Shown here: piece after piece, positions 1 through 8,896 of the stretch | Layout: each line of letters starts with the position of its first letter | How positions within the stretch are numbered: the stretch's first letter is position 1 | Source of the DNA: J054 sp963850255 | GTDB lineage: Bacteria; Pseudomonadota; Gammaproteobacteria; Steroidobacterales; GCA-2729495 | Length of the DNA stretch: 64,000 nucleotides | Reading direction: 5' to 3' | Assembly: GCA_963850255.1 (NCBI GenBank) | Contig: CAWKLL010000022.1 | Coordinates: 78,259 to 142,258, forward strand | Made by a program: the position numbers and the translations under genes | Notes under the pieces: model-generated | Databases searched by the model: none | The model's input: the letters and a program-made list of their open reading frames with translations, nothing else | What the model was told of the DNA's origin: nothing

Positions 1-22
1 GGCTATCAGCAGCTGCCAGAAG

Positions 23-1882
23 CTAGTCTGGGATACAGAAGCAATGCAAATACAGACCGCGCGGGTCATTGAAACGCATCAACAGGTCGGCCTGGTCTTC
101 GACCAGTTGCAGCAGCGCGTGCACACCTGCATCGCGTTGCCAGAGACTGGAGAGACCCAGCCACTGCACCAGCTTGCCGACCCGGATAGCAAAACTGCCG
201 GCCAATTGCTCGCGCAGGCTCATTTGCCGTTCGATAATTTCGACGGAATAGTCGTCAGCTGCGAAACCTGCTGCCTCAGCCGCCGCATCCAGCGCTTCAT
301 CCAACTGACCGGTTTCGTCTACCAGGCCTGCGGCCAAGGCATCGGTGCCGATCCAGACGCGCCCACGCGCCAGGTTGTCCGCGCGCTCAAAGGTCATCTC
401 GCGACTGTCGGCCACTTTGCCCACAAATATCCGGTAGGCATCATCGACACTCGCCTGCAACACGCGGCGCGCATCGGGACCAAGCTCTCGTTCGGGCGAG
501 AACTGGCCCGCCAGGGCCGTTGTACCGATGCCATCGACACGAACGCCGAGGCGCTCAAGGCCACGTTGAAACGTCGGTACCAGGGCGCCCACGCCAATTG
601 AACCGGTGATCGTTGTTGGCGATACAAATATTTTGTCGGCGGGCATCGCAATGTAGTAACCGCCGGATGCGGCCACGCTGCTCATGGAAACCATCAAGGG
701 ACGCGCGGTATTTCGCCAGGCCAGCAGTTCCTGATAGATGACTTCGGAGGCGAACATACTGCCGCCCGGACTGTCCACCTGCAGCACCAGCGCGCCAAGC
801 TCCGGATCCTCAGTAGCCTGGCGAATCATTGTCGCCAGGCTATCGCCGCCGATGGTGCCAGGCGGCGCCTCGCCATCCACAATCTGGCCACTGGCGACCA
901 GCAGGCCGATCTTATTGCTGGTCGGCTCCTGCTTGCGCTCTCGTCGCAAGGCGGATAGATAATTTCGATAGTCGATGCGACTGTAGCCATCGTCGCCCTC
1001 GCCCACCAGGCTAAGCAGATACTCATCCAGCGCGCCGCGTACCGCCAATTCGTCTACCAGGCCAGTCTCCAGCGCCACCTGCGCCAGGTTACCCTGCGCG
1101 GCTTCGACGCGATCGGCAAACTGATCCACATAGGCTGTGATCTCAGCAGGGTCAAGATCGCGAGCCGCAGCGACATCCATACGATAGGCGTCCCACAGGC
1201 CGCCCAGCCAGCGCTGGCTGGCTTCTTTGTCCGCCGCGGACATGCTGTCGCGAGTGAACGGCTCTACGAAACTCTTGTATTCACCCACGCGGAACACATT
1301 GACATCGATGCTGAGATTGTCGAGCGCTTCACGAAAAAATACCCGGTAGTAGCCGAAGCCTTCTATGACGACCGAGCCCAATTCATTCAGATAGATCTCG
1401 TCGGCATGTGCCGCCAGGTAATACTGCGCCTGGGTATAGGCATCTCCTCGTGCGATCACCTTCTTACCCGCCGCACGCACATCAACCAGCGACTTTGCAA
1501 TCAATTGCAGTTGCGCAAGCCCACCGCCTTGTAAATCCGCAAGATCCAGGACCACGGCACCCACTCGCTTGTCTTCTGCGGCGAAAGCCAGCGCTTCGCG
1601 TAAATCCCGAACCAGCGTCTCTCGCGGCGCAGCCACGCCTACCAGATTGTCCAGCGCACGAGTCAAGTCATCGCCCTGTAGCTGATCGACCAGCAACCCC
1701 GAAGGGCTGACCACCAAGGCAACAGAATCGGGAATTTTCACCAATTGCGGTCCGCCGCTAAAAACCGCGAACAGCACCACCAGGAAAACCAGCAAAAGGA
1801 ACAGCTGAACAGCCTGGCGAATAATGCCGAGAATACGCCAGAAGCCGCGCAGGATTCTGACCAGCAGGTTAGGTTTGCTCAT
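23..1882 (-). CDS. sppA: Signal peptide peptidase SppA, 67K type
   Basis: Inner-membrane serine protease that degrades signal peptides after their release by leader peptidase. The 619 residues match the two-half S49 architecture of the long SppA family. One membrane segment lies at about residues 23-43. The first half carries the catalytic lysine (K203 in GEYKSFVEPF) and the second half the nucleophile (S406 in SSVAASGGYY), so both parts of the Ser/Lys dyad are present. The gene is the last of a long minus-strand run and lies 18 nt after the sorbosone-dehydrogenase-like gene. ATG start. No terminator is visible in the 22 bases left in the window. Confidence 0.95.
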   Translation of the reverse strand: MSKPNLLVRILRGFWRILGIIRQAVQLFLLLVFLVVLFAVFSGGPQLVKIPDSVALVVSPSGLLVDQLQGDDLTRALDNLVGVAAPRETLVRDLREALAFAAEDKRVGAVVLDLADLQGGGLAQLQLIAKSLVDVRAAGKKVIARGDAYTQAQYYLAAHADEIYLNELGSVVIEGFGYYRVFFREALDNLSIDVNVFRVGEYKSFVEPFTRDSMSAADKEASQRWLGGLWDAYRMDVAAARDLDPAEITAYVDQFADRVEAAQGNLAQVALETGLVDELAVRGALDEYLLSLVGEGDDGYSRIDYRNYLSALRRERKQEPTSNKIGLLVASGQIVDGEAPPGTIGGDSLATMIRQATEDPELGALVLQVDSPGGSMFASEVIYQELLAWRNTARPLMVSMSSVAASGGYYIAMPADKIFVSPTTITGSIGVGALVPTFQRGLERLGVRVDGIGTTALAGQFSPERELGPDARRVLQASVDDAYRIFVGKVADSREMTFERADNLARGRVWIGTDALAAGLVDETGQLDEALDAAAEAAGFAADDYSVEIIERQMSLREQLAGSFAIRVGKLVQWLGLSSLWQRDAGVHALLQLVEDQADLLMRFNDPRGLYLHCFCIPD

Positions 1883-1900
1883 AGTGTTTGCAGCCAGAAT

Positions 1901-3013
1901 TCAGGCGCCCGGCGGCGCGTAGGTAACACGATAAATGACACCACGCTGATCGTCGCTGACCAGCAACGAGCCGTCGGGTGCCGCCAGCAAGCCAACGGGC
2001 CGACCCAGCACATTGTCACCATCCAGAAAGCCTTCAATGAATGGCTCGTAAGCAACGGACTTGCCGTCTTCCAGTCGGACCAGGCTGACTCTATAACCGG
2101 TCTTGCCAGCTGCTTTGCTGCGATTCCAGGAGCCGTGCTCGGCAATCAATACCTGGCCCTGATAGTCAGCCGGAAACATGTCACCGGAATAAAACAGGAC
2201 GCCCAGCGGGGCCGAATGCGGCGCCAGTGCCTGCACCGGTGCAACAGCATCTTCACAACTGCCTAGTGATCCGAATTCCGGATCAGCAATATTGCCGCCA
2301 TGACAAAAGGGAAAACCAAAGTGCTGACCGCGCTCCGTCACCCGATTGAGCTCGCAGGCAGGAACTTCGTCGCCCAACATATCGCGACCGTTGTCCGAGA
2401 ACCACAGCTCGCCGGTTTGCGGCTGCCAGTCAAAACCCACGGAATTCCGCACGCCGCGCGCTTCTACGCGTCGATCGGATCCGTCGCTGGCCATGCTGAT
2501 GATGTTGCCCAATTCAGCTTCATCGCAGACATTACACGGTGCACCTATCGGGACATACAGCCGATCGTCGGGGCCGAAACTAATATGTTTCCAGGAATGC
2601 AGAACACCCTTGTAAGGCAAATCCTCGCCCAGTTGTTCGGCCTCAGGAGGATTCTCCAAGCGATCTTCGATACCGGGGTAGCGCAAAATGCGACGATTCT
2701 CGGCAACATAGAGCGCACCGTCATGGAAAGCGACGCCATTCGGCATCTTGAGTTTTTCCGCGACCATCATGACCTGCGGCGTATCACCCAGGGCGCCACG
2801 AACGGCATAAACCTTACCTGCACGACGCGTGCCTACGAATAATGTGCCCCCGCTGCCCCAGGTCATGGAGCGCGCATTGGGCACATCCGCCACCAGCACT
2901 TCAGCCTTAAAACCGGCCGGTAGCGTTAAGCCAGCGGCTTCCGGAACCGGCGCAGCGCAGGCTACTGGTAACAGCCCGACGAATAATCCGGCAGCCAGAA
3001 AATTGAATTTCAT
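1901..3013 (-). CDS. Sorbosone dehydrogenase / PQQ-type sugar dehydrogenase family protein
   Basis: Exported six-bladed beta-propeller protein of the glucose/sorbosone dehydrogenase family, about 370 residues. Visible family blocks include LPAGFKAEVLVADVPNAR near the start, NGVAFHDGALYVAENRRI, HSWKHISFGPDDRLYVPIG, RNSVGFDWQPQTGELWFSDNG and AEHGSWNRS. An N-terminal hydrophobic segment ends in LPVACAAP, either a signal peptidase I site or a weak lipobox. I chose the ATG at 3013 because AGGAG lies 8 nt upstream; an ATG at 3034 is also in frame. It follows dctM by 34 nt on the same strand, so it may act on the compound the TRAP system imports. Substrate and cofactor cannot be read from sequence. 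Confidence 0.85.
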   Translation of the reverse strand: MKFNFLAAGLFVGLLPVACAAPVPEAAGLTLPAGFKAEVLVADVPNARSMTWGSGGTLFVGTRRAGKVYAVRGALGDTPQVMMVAEKLKMPNGVAFHDGALYVAENRRILRYPGIEDRLENPPEAEQLGEDLPYKGVLHSWKHISFGPDDRLYVPIGAPCNVCDEAELGNIISMASDGSDRRVEARGVRNSVGFDWQPQTGELWFSDNGRDMLGDEVPACELNRVTERGQHFGFPFCHGGNIADPEFGSLGSCEDAVAPVQALAPHSAPLGVLFYSGDMFPADYQGQVLIAEHGSWNRSKAAGKTGYRVSLVRLEDGKSVAYEPFIEGFLDGDNVLGRPVGLLAAPDGSLLVSDDQRGVIYRVTYAPPGA

Positions 3014-3047
3014 GACGAGATCTCCTGTACGCATTGCGCTGCCAGAA

Positions 3048-4307
3048 CTAGTTTCCGATTAATACCAGCGAAAGTGCCGGCCAAAACGTAATCAACAGCA
3101 CGGACAGCATCAAAATCAACAAAAACGGTAGTGTCGAGGCGTAAACCCGAATGATCGATTGATCAAATCGGTAGCTGGCCACAAACAGGTTCAGCCCCAC
3201 AGGCGGGGTCAGGTATCCCAGCTGCATGGTGGCCAGAAACACGATACCCAGATGGACTGGATGCACGCCATATTCTGCGCCCACTGGCAGGATCAGCGGC
3301 ACCACCAGTACCAGCGCAGAAAATATATCGAGAATGGCGCCCAGAACCAGCAAAAACAGAAACAGCAGAATCAGAAAACTGGTAGTGCCGCTTACATACT
3401 CTTTAACTAACCCAATCAGCATTTCGGGTACCTGAGCATCGATCATGTAATTGGTAGAAGCCAGCGACACGCCAAGGATCAACAATATTCCGCCAACCAG
3501 CAACATAGACTGACGGATAATGTCGGGCAACTTGCTGGCCGGCACATCACGATTGATCAGCACTTCAACCACCAGGACGTAGATAGCGGTAACCACGGCT
3601 GCTTCGCTGACGGCGAAATAGCCGCTATAGATTCCGCCGAGGATTACCAGCGGCAGCGGAATCTCCCAAACGGATTCGCGTAACGCGGCTGCCAGCCTGG
3701 CGAAGGAAAAATCCGTCAATGGACTTTGCCTGCCACGATTCATCCAAAGACAGTAGGCCGACAAAACGGCCATCATCAGCACACCTGGAATCACTCCGGC
3801 GAGGAACAATTCATCAATAGAAATTTCAGCGATCACGCCATACAGGATTAGCGGCAGCGATGGCGCAAATAGCAGGCCCAGACTTCCGGCCGAAGTGACC
3901 AGGCCCAGGCTAAAGCGCTCGTCGTAACCCGCCTCAGCGAGCGCCGGATAAAGCAATGCGCCAAGGGCAATGATGGTCACGCCCGAGGCGCCGGTGAAGG
4001 CTGTAAACAAAGCGCAAGCAGCAATGGAAACGATCGCCAGTCCGCCGGGCATCCAACCCAGCAGCGCACCAGTCAGGCGGACCAGCCGCGACGGCGCGTT
4101 ACTTTCACTCAACACATAGCCGGCAAAGGTAAACAGCGGGATTGCCAGCAGAATCGGCATCTCGGCTATGCCGAATACTTCAATGGCCACGGCAGACAAT
4201 GGAATATCCTCGCGCATGTAACCAAACATCGCGCTGGCCGCAATGATGGCGAACAGCGGTGCGCCGAGCAGTGCAACCAAAATCAGCAGTGCACCGCTAA
4301 GAATCAT
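3048..4307 (-). CDS. dctM: TRAP transporter large permease DctM
   Basis: Large membrane subunit of a tripartite ATP-independent periplasmic (TRAP) transporter, which drives solute uptake with a Na+ or H+ gradient. About 419 residues of almost continuous membrane helices, the usual size. Family blocks include AIPLFTFAGYVLSES, ALFTAFTGASGVTIIALG and TPPVGLNLFVAS near the C-terminus. I start it at the ATG at 4307 (MILSGALLILVALLGAP); this overlaps the dctQ stop as ATGA, the usual coupled arrangement. A longer in-frame extension to 4412 lies entirely inside dctQ and does not look like DctM. Confidence 0.95.
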   Translation of the reverse strand: MILSGALLILVALLGAPLFAIIAASAMFGYMREDIPLSAVAIEVFGIAEMPILLAIPLFTFAGYVLSESNAPSRLVRLTGALLGWMPGGLAIVSIAACALFTAFTGASGVTIIALGALLYPALAEAGYDERFSLGLVTSAGSLGLLFAPSLPLILYGVIAEISIDELFLAGVIPGVLMMAVLSAYCLWMNRGRQSPLTDFSFARLAAALRESVWEIPLPLVILGGIYSGYFAVSEAAVVTAIYVLVVEVLINRDVPASKLPDIIRQSMLLVGGILLILGVSLASTNYMIDAQVPEMLIGLVKEYVSGTTSFLILLFLFLLVLGAILDIFSALVLVVPLILPVGAEYGVHPVHLGIVFLATMQLGYLTPPVGLNLFVASYRFDQSIIRVYASTLPFLLILMLSVLLITFWPALSLVLIGN

Positions 4308-4822
4308 GAATCGGCTGCCCCTGAAAACAGGATACGCAAACGCTTCAGGCACCAGAGTGCATAGCGATAGCCAATCAGCAGAAATGCCACGGGGATAATC
4401 AGCTGAAACCACCAGGCCGGCAAATTACCGAATAACGTGTCTTCGTATTCGCGCGCCTCTGCCACAAACTCCCACCCATACCAGGCCAGGACCAGGCAAA
4501 CGACGGCGGTGAACAGGTTTACCAGGGCAGCTACGGCCGCGCGACTCCGCGACGGCAGAATTCGTGACATCACGTCGATGCTGATATGACGATCATCGCG
4601 ACTGGCGGCCACTGCACCCAATAGTGCCAGCCACAAAACCATGATTCGCAGCGCCTCATCGCCCCAGGCCAGGCCGCTGTCGAGAAAATTTCGCAGCACA
4701 ATCTGACTGGCGCCAAGACCGAGCATGGCAACCAGCAGAGACACCAGGAATGCGTTCTCGACCGCGCGGCCGATTTTTTCAGCCTGCTGGAGCAGGCCGG
4801 GCTTAGCGTCTTCTGAACTCAC
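4304..4822 (-). CDS. dctQ: TRAP transporter small permease DctQ
   Basis: Small membrane subunit of the TRAP transporter, 172 residues with four predicted helices. It pairs with DctM in the inner membrane. The block GDEALRIMVLWLALLGAVAASRD..HISID is diagnostic of DctQ. It starts with GTG at 4822, overlapping the dctP stop as GTGA, and its own stop overlaps the dctM start as ATGA. The three genes are therefore translationally coupled. Confidence 0.93.
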   Translation of the reverse strand: MSSEDAKPGLLQQAEKIGRAVENAFLVSLLVAMLGLGASQIVLRNFLDSGLAWGDEALRIMVLWLALLGAVAASRDDRHISIDVMSRILPSRSRAAVAALVNLFTAVVCLVLAWYGWEFVAEAREYEDTLFGNLPAWWFQLIIPVAFLLIGYRYALWCLKRLRILFSGAADS

Positions 4823-5868
4823 TCAACCGCCGATGGTTGCGCGCTGAGGGCGGTGGCGGCCGCAGCGCCGCGAAAGTCCGCCACATGCTGCAACAACTGG
4901 TCAAGAATCGCCTGAGAAACGATGCCCTCTTTCACCAGTTTTTCGTTGCCCACGGATGCAGCACTCCGCCACGCTTCAACATCGGAAGCGGGCGGCGTAC
5001 GTATCTTCAGTCCGTTGGCGAGCAGTGCCTCGCGGGCACTTTCGTTGTCGCTACGACTCTGCGCATCCAGGCGCGCATAGGCGGCCTGCATGACTTCACG
5101 AAACACTATCTGGTCCTGTTCATCCAGACGCCGAAAGGAACGCTGGTCCACGGCGAGAATACCCAGGGTATAAGCCAATGGAATCTCGGTGACATACTTT
5201 ATTTTTGTATACCACTGCAGAATCACGGCCCCCACAGGCGGCGTGGCCACGAATTCCAGCAGCCCCGTTTGCAGGCCGGTAAGGACGTCGGTAATGGGCA
5301 GAACAACGGGCGAAAGATCCAGAGATTCCATTGCGGCATAGCTGATCAGGTCACCCTCGGGCACCCAGACTTTGCGTCCTCGCAACTGATCCAGCGATGT
5401 CACCTGCTCGGCGCCCATCAGGACAGCGAAACCACCGCCGGCCATACCGAGGGACTCAAATCCTGCCGCCGACAAGCCAGCGGCAAGCTGCGGATCCATG
5501 CGTTCGCGGACATAGTCAACTTCGGCGTCATCGTTAAACAACAGCGGTAGACCATAAATAACAATGTCAGCGTAACGCTCGGATAACCCACTGGCAGTAA
5601 AAGCACCGCCCTGCAATTGGCCGATCCTGACCTTGCGCAGCACTTTCTTGTCGTTGCCCATGACGCCGCCAGGGTAATACTTCACCTTGACCCGGCCAGC
5701 GGTGCGCTCGTCCACTTCGCTGGCAGCGGCGCGCAATTCCCGCATCCACATGGAACCTTCCGGCGCGACGGTGGCAAGTTTGAATTGCACCGCCGCAACG
5801 ACGGGCGTCATCCAGACAAGGACAACGCATAGAAGAACCAGATTGATACAACGACGGGCAACAGACAT
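4819..5868 (-). CDS. dctP: TRAP transporter substrate-binding protein DctP
   Basis: Periplasmic solute receptor of the TRAP system, about 349 residues with a cleavable signal peptide (hydrophobic core then PVVAAVQFKLATV). The TRAP receptor fold is seen in ATVAPEGSMWMRELRAAA, YYPGGVMGNDKKVLRKVRIGQL, LRGRKVWVPEGD and TDVLTGLQTGLLEFVATPP. I chose the ATG at 5868, which has GGAG 6 nt upstream; the ATG at 5880 has no ribosome binding site. The solute is unknown. The adjacent TatT-like gene suggests the TPR-associated TRAP class, studied in Treponema pallidum as Tp0956/Tp0957, rather than a plain C4-dicarboxylate system. Confidence 0.92.
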   Translation of the reverse strand: MSVARRCINLVLLCVVLVWMTPVVAAVQFKLATVAPEGSMWMRELRAAASEVDERTAGRVKVKYYPGGVMGNDKKVLRKVRIGQLQGGAFTASGLSERYADIVIYGLPLLFNDDAEVDYVRERMDPQLAAGLSAAGFESLGMAGGGFAVLMGAEQVTSLDQLRGRKVWVPEGDLISYAAMESLDLSPVVLPITDVLTGLQTGLLEFVATPPVGAVILQWYTKIKYVTEIPLAYTLGILAVDQRSFRRLDEQDQIVFREVMQAAYARLDAQSRSDNESAREALLANGLKIRTPPASDVEAWRSAASVGNEKLVKEGIVSQAILDQLLQHVADFRGAAAATALSAQPSAVE

Positions 5869-5906
5869 TACTAACTCCATGCTAACCAGGGGGCAGATAT
5901 CCCTGG

Positions 5907-6812
5907 CTAAAAATAGTCGTCTGCACTGGCCAGTAGTTCCCGCGCCTGCTCCTGCGCCAGGCTATTGAACAGAGTCAGACCCGGGGAACGCGGATCGGCC
6001 GCCACAACTTCCTCAAGCAGCCGATCATGCAGCTCTCGCTCATAGAGCAGTCGGGCGTAGCCTCGAGCATACTCGACTTTGACACTTAGATCGCGGCCGG
6101 CGCTGAGATCCAGCGCACGTTCGAAGTAAGCCCTGCCCTGCTCGGGATCACCACCGAGAGCCGGCGGACGCAGGGTATTCAGGATCCCGAGATACTTGTA
6201 AATGTCGGCCTGTGATGCCGCGTTTTCACTTTCGGGGAAGCTGAGCAAATGATTCAGGGCCAGTTCGGCCTTGGGCAGATCGGCCAACGCAGTGTAATCA
6301 CCACTGTGCGCGCGAATATAGGCCAAAGTAGCGACCGCGTAGGTAAACAGCGAACCGGATACCTTGGCGTCGACGGATTCGATCGCCGCTTGATAAGCCG
6401 CAAAATCCCGGCCTTCCAGATCACAGGTCGCGCGCCGTTCCGAACAGAGTGCCCGGCGACCGTAGTCGCGGCCTTTTTCAGTCAGCAGCTGGGCCCGCCG
6501 CGGATCACTCACAAAAGCCGTGCCGTAGGCCGCATACAGCTGGCTGGCAGATGACAGCAAATCAGCGTTGTCCGGTGAACCAGCGACAAAACTGTCCAGC
6601 AGCAGCAAATACGCCGGGGTTCCGTCGCGAACCAGGGCAGGATCTTCCTGGTCGAGGATGGCCTCGGAAAGATTTTCAGCCAGCCCGGAAGTAGCGGACT
6701 CCACCAGGCTGCCGCAACCCGTGGCTAAGGATGCCAGCGTCAGGACGGCAAACGCTGTCAGACCAAGGCGCAGATCAATGCGTAACCAGGCGGGGCTTTC
6801 GCCGGGCGCCAT
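5907..6812 (-). CDS. TatT-like TRAP-associated TPR lipoprotein
   Basis: 301-residue lipoprotein of the TRAP-associated TatT family (Tp0956-like), helical repeats throughout. The signal peptide ends in LASLATGCGS, with C33 the probable lipidated residue. The block YLLLLDSFVAGSPDN followed by LLSSASQLYAAYGTAFVSD is typical of this family. TatT proteins form a trimeric scaffold that binds the DctP-type receptor. The gene lies 38 nt upstream of dctP and only 2 nt after the rplS stop (TGATCATG), with no terminator between them, so it probably shares the ribosomal-protein transcript. Confidence 0.85.
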   Translation of the reverse strand: MAPGESPAWLRIDLRLGLTAFAVLTLASLATGCGSLVESATSGLAENLSEAILDQEDPALVRDGTPAYLLLLDSFVAGSPDNADLLSSASQLYAAYGTAFVSDPRRAQLLTEKGRDYGRRALCSERRATCDLEGRDFAAYQAAIESVDAKVSGSLFTYAVATLAYIRAHSGDYTALADLPKAELALNHLLSFPESENAASQADIYKYLGILNTLRPPALGGDPEQGRAYFERALDLSAGRDLSVKVEYARGYARLLYERELHDRLLEEVVAADPRSPGLTLFNSLAQEQARELLASADDYF

Positions 6813-6814
6813 GA

Positions 6815-7162
6815 TCAGCCAATCTTTTCCTTGATACGCGCGGATTTACCGCTGCGCTCACGCAGGTAATAAAGTTTGGCGCGTCGCACATCACCGCGGC
6901 GCTTAACCTTGATGTCCGCAATGCTGGGACTATGGGTCTGAAATACCCGCTCGACACCTTCACCGTGCGAAATCTTGCGTACCGTAAATGAAGAATTGAG
7001 ACCACGGTTCTTACGCGCTATCACGACCCCTTCATAAGCCTGCAGACGCTCGCGTTCGCCTTCCTTAACCCGAACCTGAACAACCACCAGATCGCCCGGT
7101 GCAAATACCGGAATATCCTGCTTCATCTGCTCCGCTTCGAGTTCCTGAATTAAATTTGTCAT
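6815..7162 (-). CDS. rplS: 50S ribosomal protein L19
   Basis: Large-subunit protein at the 30S/50S interface, 115 residues, normal length. Conserved blocks FAPGDLVVVQVRVKEGERER, QAYEGVVIARKNRGLNSSFTVRK and VKRRGDVRRAKLYYLRERSGK are all present. ATG start preceded by AGGTGA. Last of the classic rpsP-rimM-trmD-rplS set. Confidence 0.98.
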   Translation of the reverse strand: MTNLIQELEAEQMKQDIPVFAPGDLVVVQVRVKEGERERLQAYEGVVIARKNRGLNSSFTVRKISHGEGVERVFQTHSPSIADIKVKRRGDVRRAKLYYLRERSGKSARIKEKIG

Positions 7163-7214
7163 TTTTTCACCTGTATACGGTCAGCACCGTTCCGCCGGCT
7201 TAAGCCTTTGTTGT

Positions 7215-7967
7215 TCATCCCGCATCACCCAGCTGGCGTGCGCGCAAAAATTCATCCAACAGTTGTTGCTCATCTGGCGACAACCCTCGTTTCTCCAGCA
7301 AGTCGGGACGTCGCAATGCCGTCCGACCCAAAGCTTGCTGCAGTCGCCAGCGGCGAATCTCCTCATGATTGCCATTCAGCAGTACCTGCGGCACCGGTCG
7401 ACCATCGGCCAGCTCCGGGCGCGTGTAATGCGGACAATCCAGCAATCCGTCGACGAAGGAATCTTCCACCGCCGACTGAGCGTCGCCCAAAGTCCCGGGC
7501 AACAACCTCACGATGGCATCAATCACCGCCACCGCGGCTATCTCGCCACCGCTGAGCACGAAGTCCCCAAGGGATACTTCTCGCCCACCTTCGGCCTCGA
7601 TCAAGCGCTCATCGAAACCCTCATAGCGTCCGGCCACCAGGATCAAGCCCGGCAATGCCGCCAGTTCCGCGGCCATTGCCTGGTCGAAACGACGACCCTG
7701 CGGCGACAAAAACACCACCGGCGTCGCCGCCGGCAAGCGCTGTCGTGCTGCCGCTATCGCTGCACTGAACGGCGCAAATTTCAGCACCATGCCAGGACCG
7801 CCCCCATAAGGGCGATCATCAACCGTGCGATGCACATCGCTGGTAAATGCGCGCGGATCAAAGGTTCCGAGCCTCACCAGCTCGCGACGCAATGCCCGCC
7901 CGCAAACACCCTGGCCAGTGCCCGCAGCGACAATCTCAGGGAACAAAGTCACCACACGAATATCCAA
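7215..7967 (-). CDS. trmD: tRNA (guanine37-N1)-methyltransferase TrmD
   Basis: SAM-dependent enzyme that methylates G37 of tRNAs reading CUN, CCN and CGG codons and so keeps the reading frame. 250 residues, usual size. The trefoil-knot SAM site is seen in DDRPYGGGPGMVLKFAP, VFLSPQGRRFDQ, LVAGRYEGFDER and SLGDFVLSGGEIAA. It begins with TTG at 7967, 17 nt after the rimM stop; no ATG lies near the conserved N-terminus (DIRVVTLFPE). Confidence 0.97.
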   Translation of the reverse strand: MDIRVVTLFPEIVAAGTGQGVCGRALRRELVRLGTFDPRAFTSDVHRTVDDRPYGGGPGMVLKFAPFSAAIAAARQRLPAATPVVFLSPQGRRFDQAMAAELAALPGLILVAGRYEGFDERLIEAEGGREVSLGDFVLSGGEIAAVAVIDAIVRLLPGTLGDAQSAVEDSFVDGLLDCPHYTRPELADGRPVPQVLLNGNHEEIRRWRLQQALGRTALRRPDLLEKRGLSPDEQQLLDEFLRARQLGDAG

Positions 7968-7984
7968 GCGGCAACAACCCCAAT

Positions 7985-8485
7985 CTAAAAATCAGGATCC
8001 CAGTTGACGACCACCCGGCCGCTGTCCAGATCCACTGATTTCACTACCTGTTCCTGAACGAACGGAATTAGTCGACGCCGTTCGCCCTCTACCACCAGCA
8101 CGTCATTCGCGCCGGTCTCAATCAAGCTGCTGATCTGGCCAAGGGCCACTCCATCAGCCGTCTCTACTGCCAGACCACAAAGGTCTGACCAAAAATACTG
8201 ACCGGGCTCTGGCGTGCCTAGCGCGTCACGGTCGACGCGTATCTGATAGCCCAGCAAAGCCGCCGCGGCGTCACGATCTTCGATCGACTCCAGCCTGGCT
8301 ATCAAGCCTTTGCCTTGCTGCCGCCCTTCGCGCAGTTCGTAATCAACTGACCGGCCCTCTTTATCGCTGAGAAACCAGGGTTGATAGGTCAGCAGATTTT
8401 CTCGCGGATCGGTGAACGACTTAACTTTCACCCAGCCCTTAATGCCGTAGACACCAACTATTTCGCCAACCACTACCTGCGACAT
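7985..8485 (-). CDS. rimM: Ribosome maturation factor RimM
   Basis: Assembly factor for the 30S head, binding S19. N-terminal RimM domain (VVVGEIVGVYGIKGWVKVKSF, DYELREGRQQGKGLIARLES) followed by a PRC-barrel (YFWSDLCGLAVETADG, IETGANDVLVVEGERRRLIPFV). I start at the ATG at 8485, giving 166 residues; a TTG at 8521 directly after the rpsP stop would add 12 residues without known similarity. Located between rpsP and trmD as expected. Confidence 0.95.
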   Translation of the reverse strand: MSQVVVGEIVGVYGIKGWVKVKSFTDPRENLLTYQPWFLSDKEGRSVDYELREGRQQGKGLIARLESIEDRDAAAALLGYQIRVDRDALGTPEPGQYFWSDLCGLAVETADGVALGQISSLIETGANDVLVVEGERRRLIPFVQEQVVKSVDLDSGRVVVNWDPDF

Positions 8486-8521
8486 AGCGTCGCTCACGCC
8501 AGACGCGGCACTGGTCTGCAA

Positions 8522-8782
8522 TCAGGCCGCTTCGGCCTGCTGTGCGCGATAAGTCTTCAATAAGTGCGCGACGCGTTCGGAAGCCTGCGCGCCTTCGCCG
8601 AGCCAATACTCAACGCGCGCCATATCGATGCGCAATTTTTCTTCCTGTCCGGTGGCTACGGGATTAAAAAAACCGAGCCGCTCCAGATATCGGCCGTCGC
8701 GACGATTACGACGATCGGTGGCTACGATGTGATAAAACGGCCGCTTTTTAGCGCCGCCGCGGGACAATCGAATGCTGACCAT
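8522..8782 (-). CDS. rpsP: 30S ribosomal protein S16
   Basis: Small-subunit protein, 86 residues. Begins MVSIRLSRGGAKKRPFYHIV, the family N-terminus, at the ATG at 8782. Also seen: DRRNRRDGRYLERLGFFNP and RVEYWLGEGAQASERVAHLL. First gene of the rpsP operon; ffh lies 114 nt further upstream on the same strand and appears to be separated by a promoter (8856-8883). Confidence 0.98.
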   Translation of the reverse strand: MVSIRLSRGGAKKRPFYHIVATDRRNRRDGRYLERLGFFNPVATGQEEKLRIDMARVEYWLGEGAQASERVAHLLKTYRAQQAEAA

Positions 8783-8855
8783 TTCTGTGTTCGCTACCTC
8801 AAAAAAACAGACCGCCGCGCAGCTCTCCCGAGCCACCCGGCGGATTAAGTCGGTA

Positions 8856-8883
8856 ATTTTACGGGTTTTTCAGCGAATGTGAA
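8856..8883 (-). promoter_or_regulatory. Candidate sigma-70 promoter for rpsP operon
   Basis: On the minus strand TTCACA (8883-8878) is followed after 16 nt by TAAAAT (8861-8856). It lies about 75 nt upstream of the rpsP start, in the only gap between ffh and rpsP. Motif match only. Confidence 0.4.
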
Positions 8884-8896
8884 GCTGCAGCGACTA

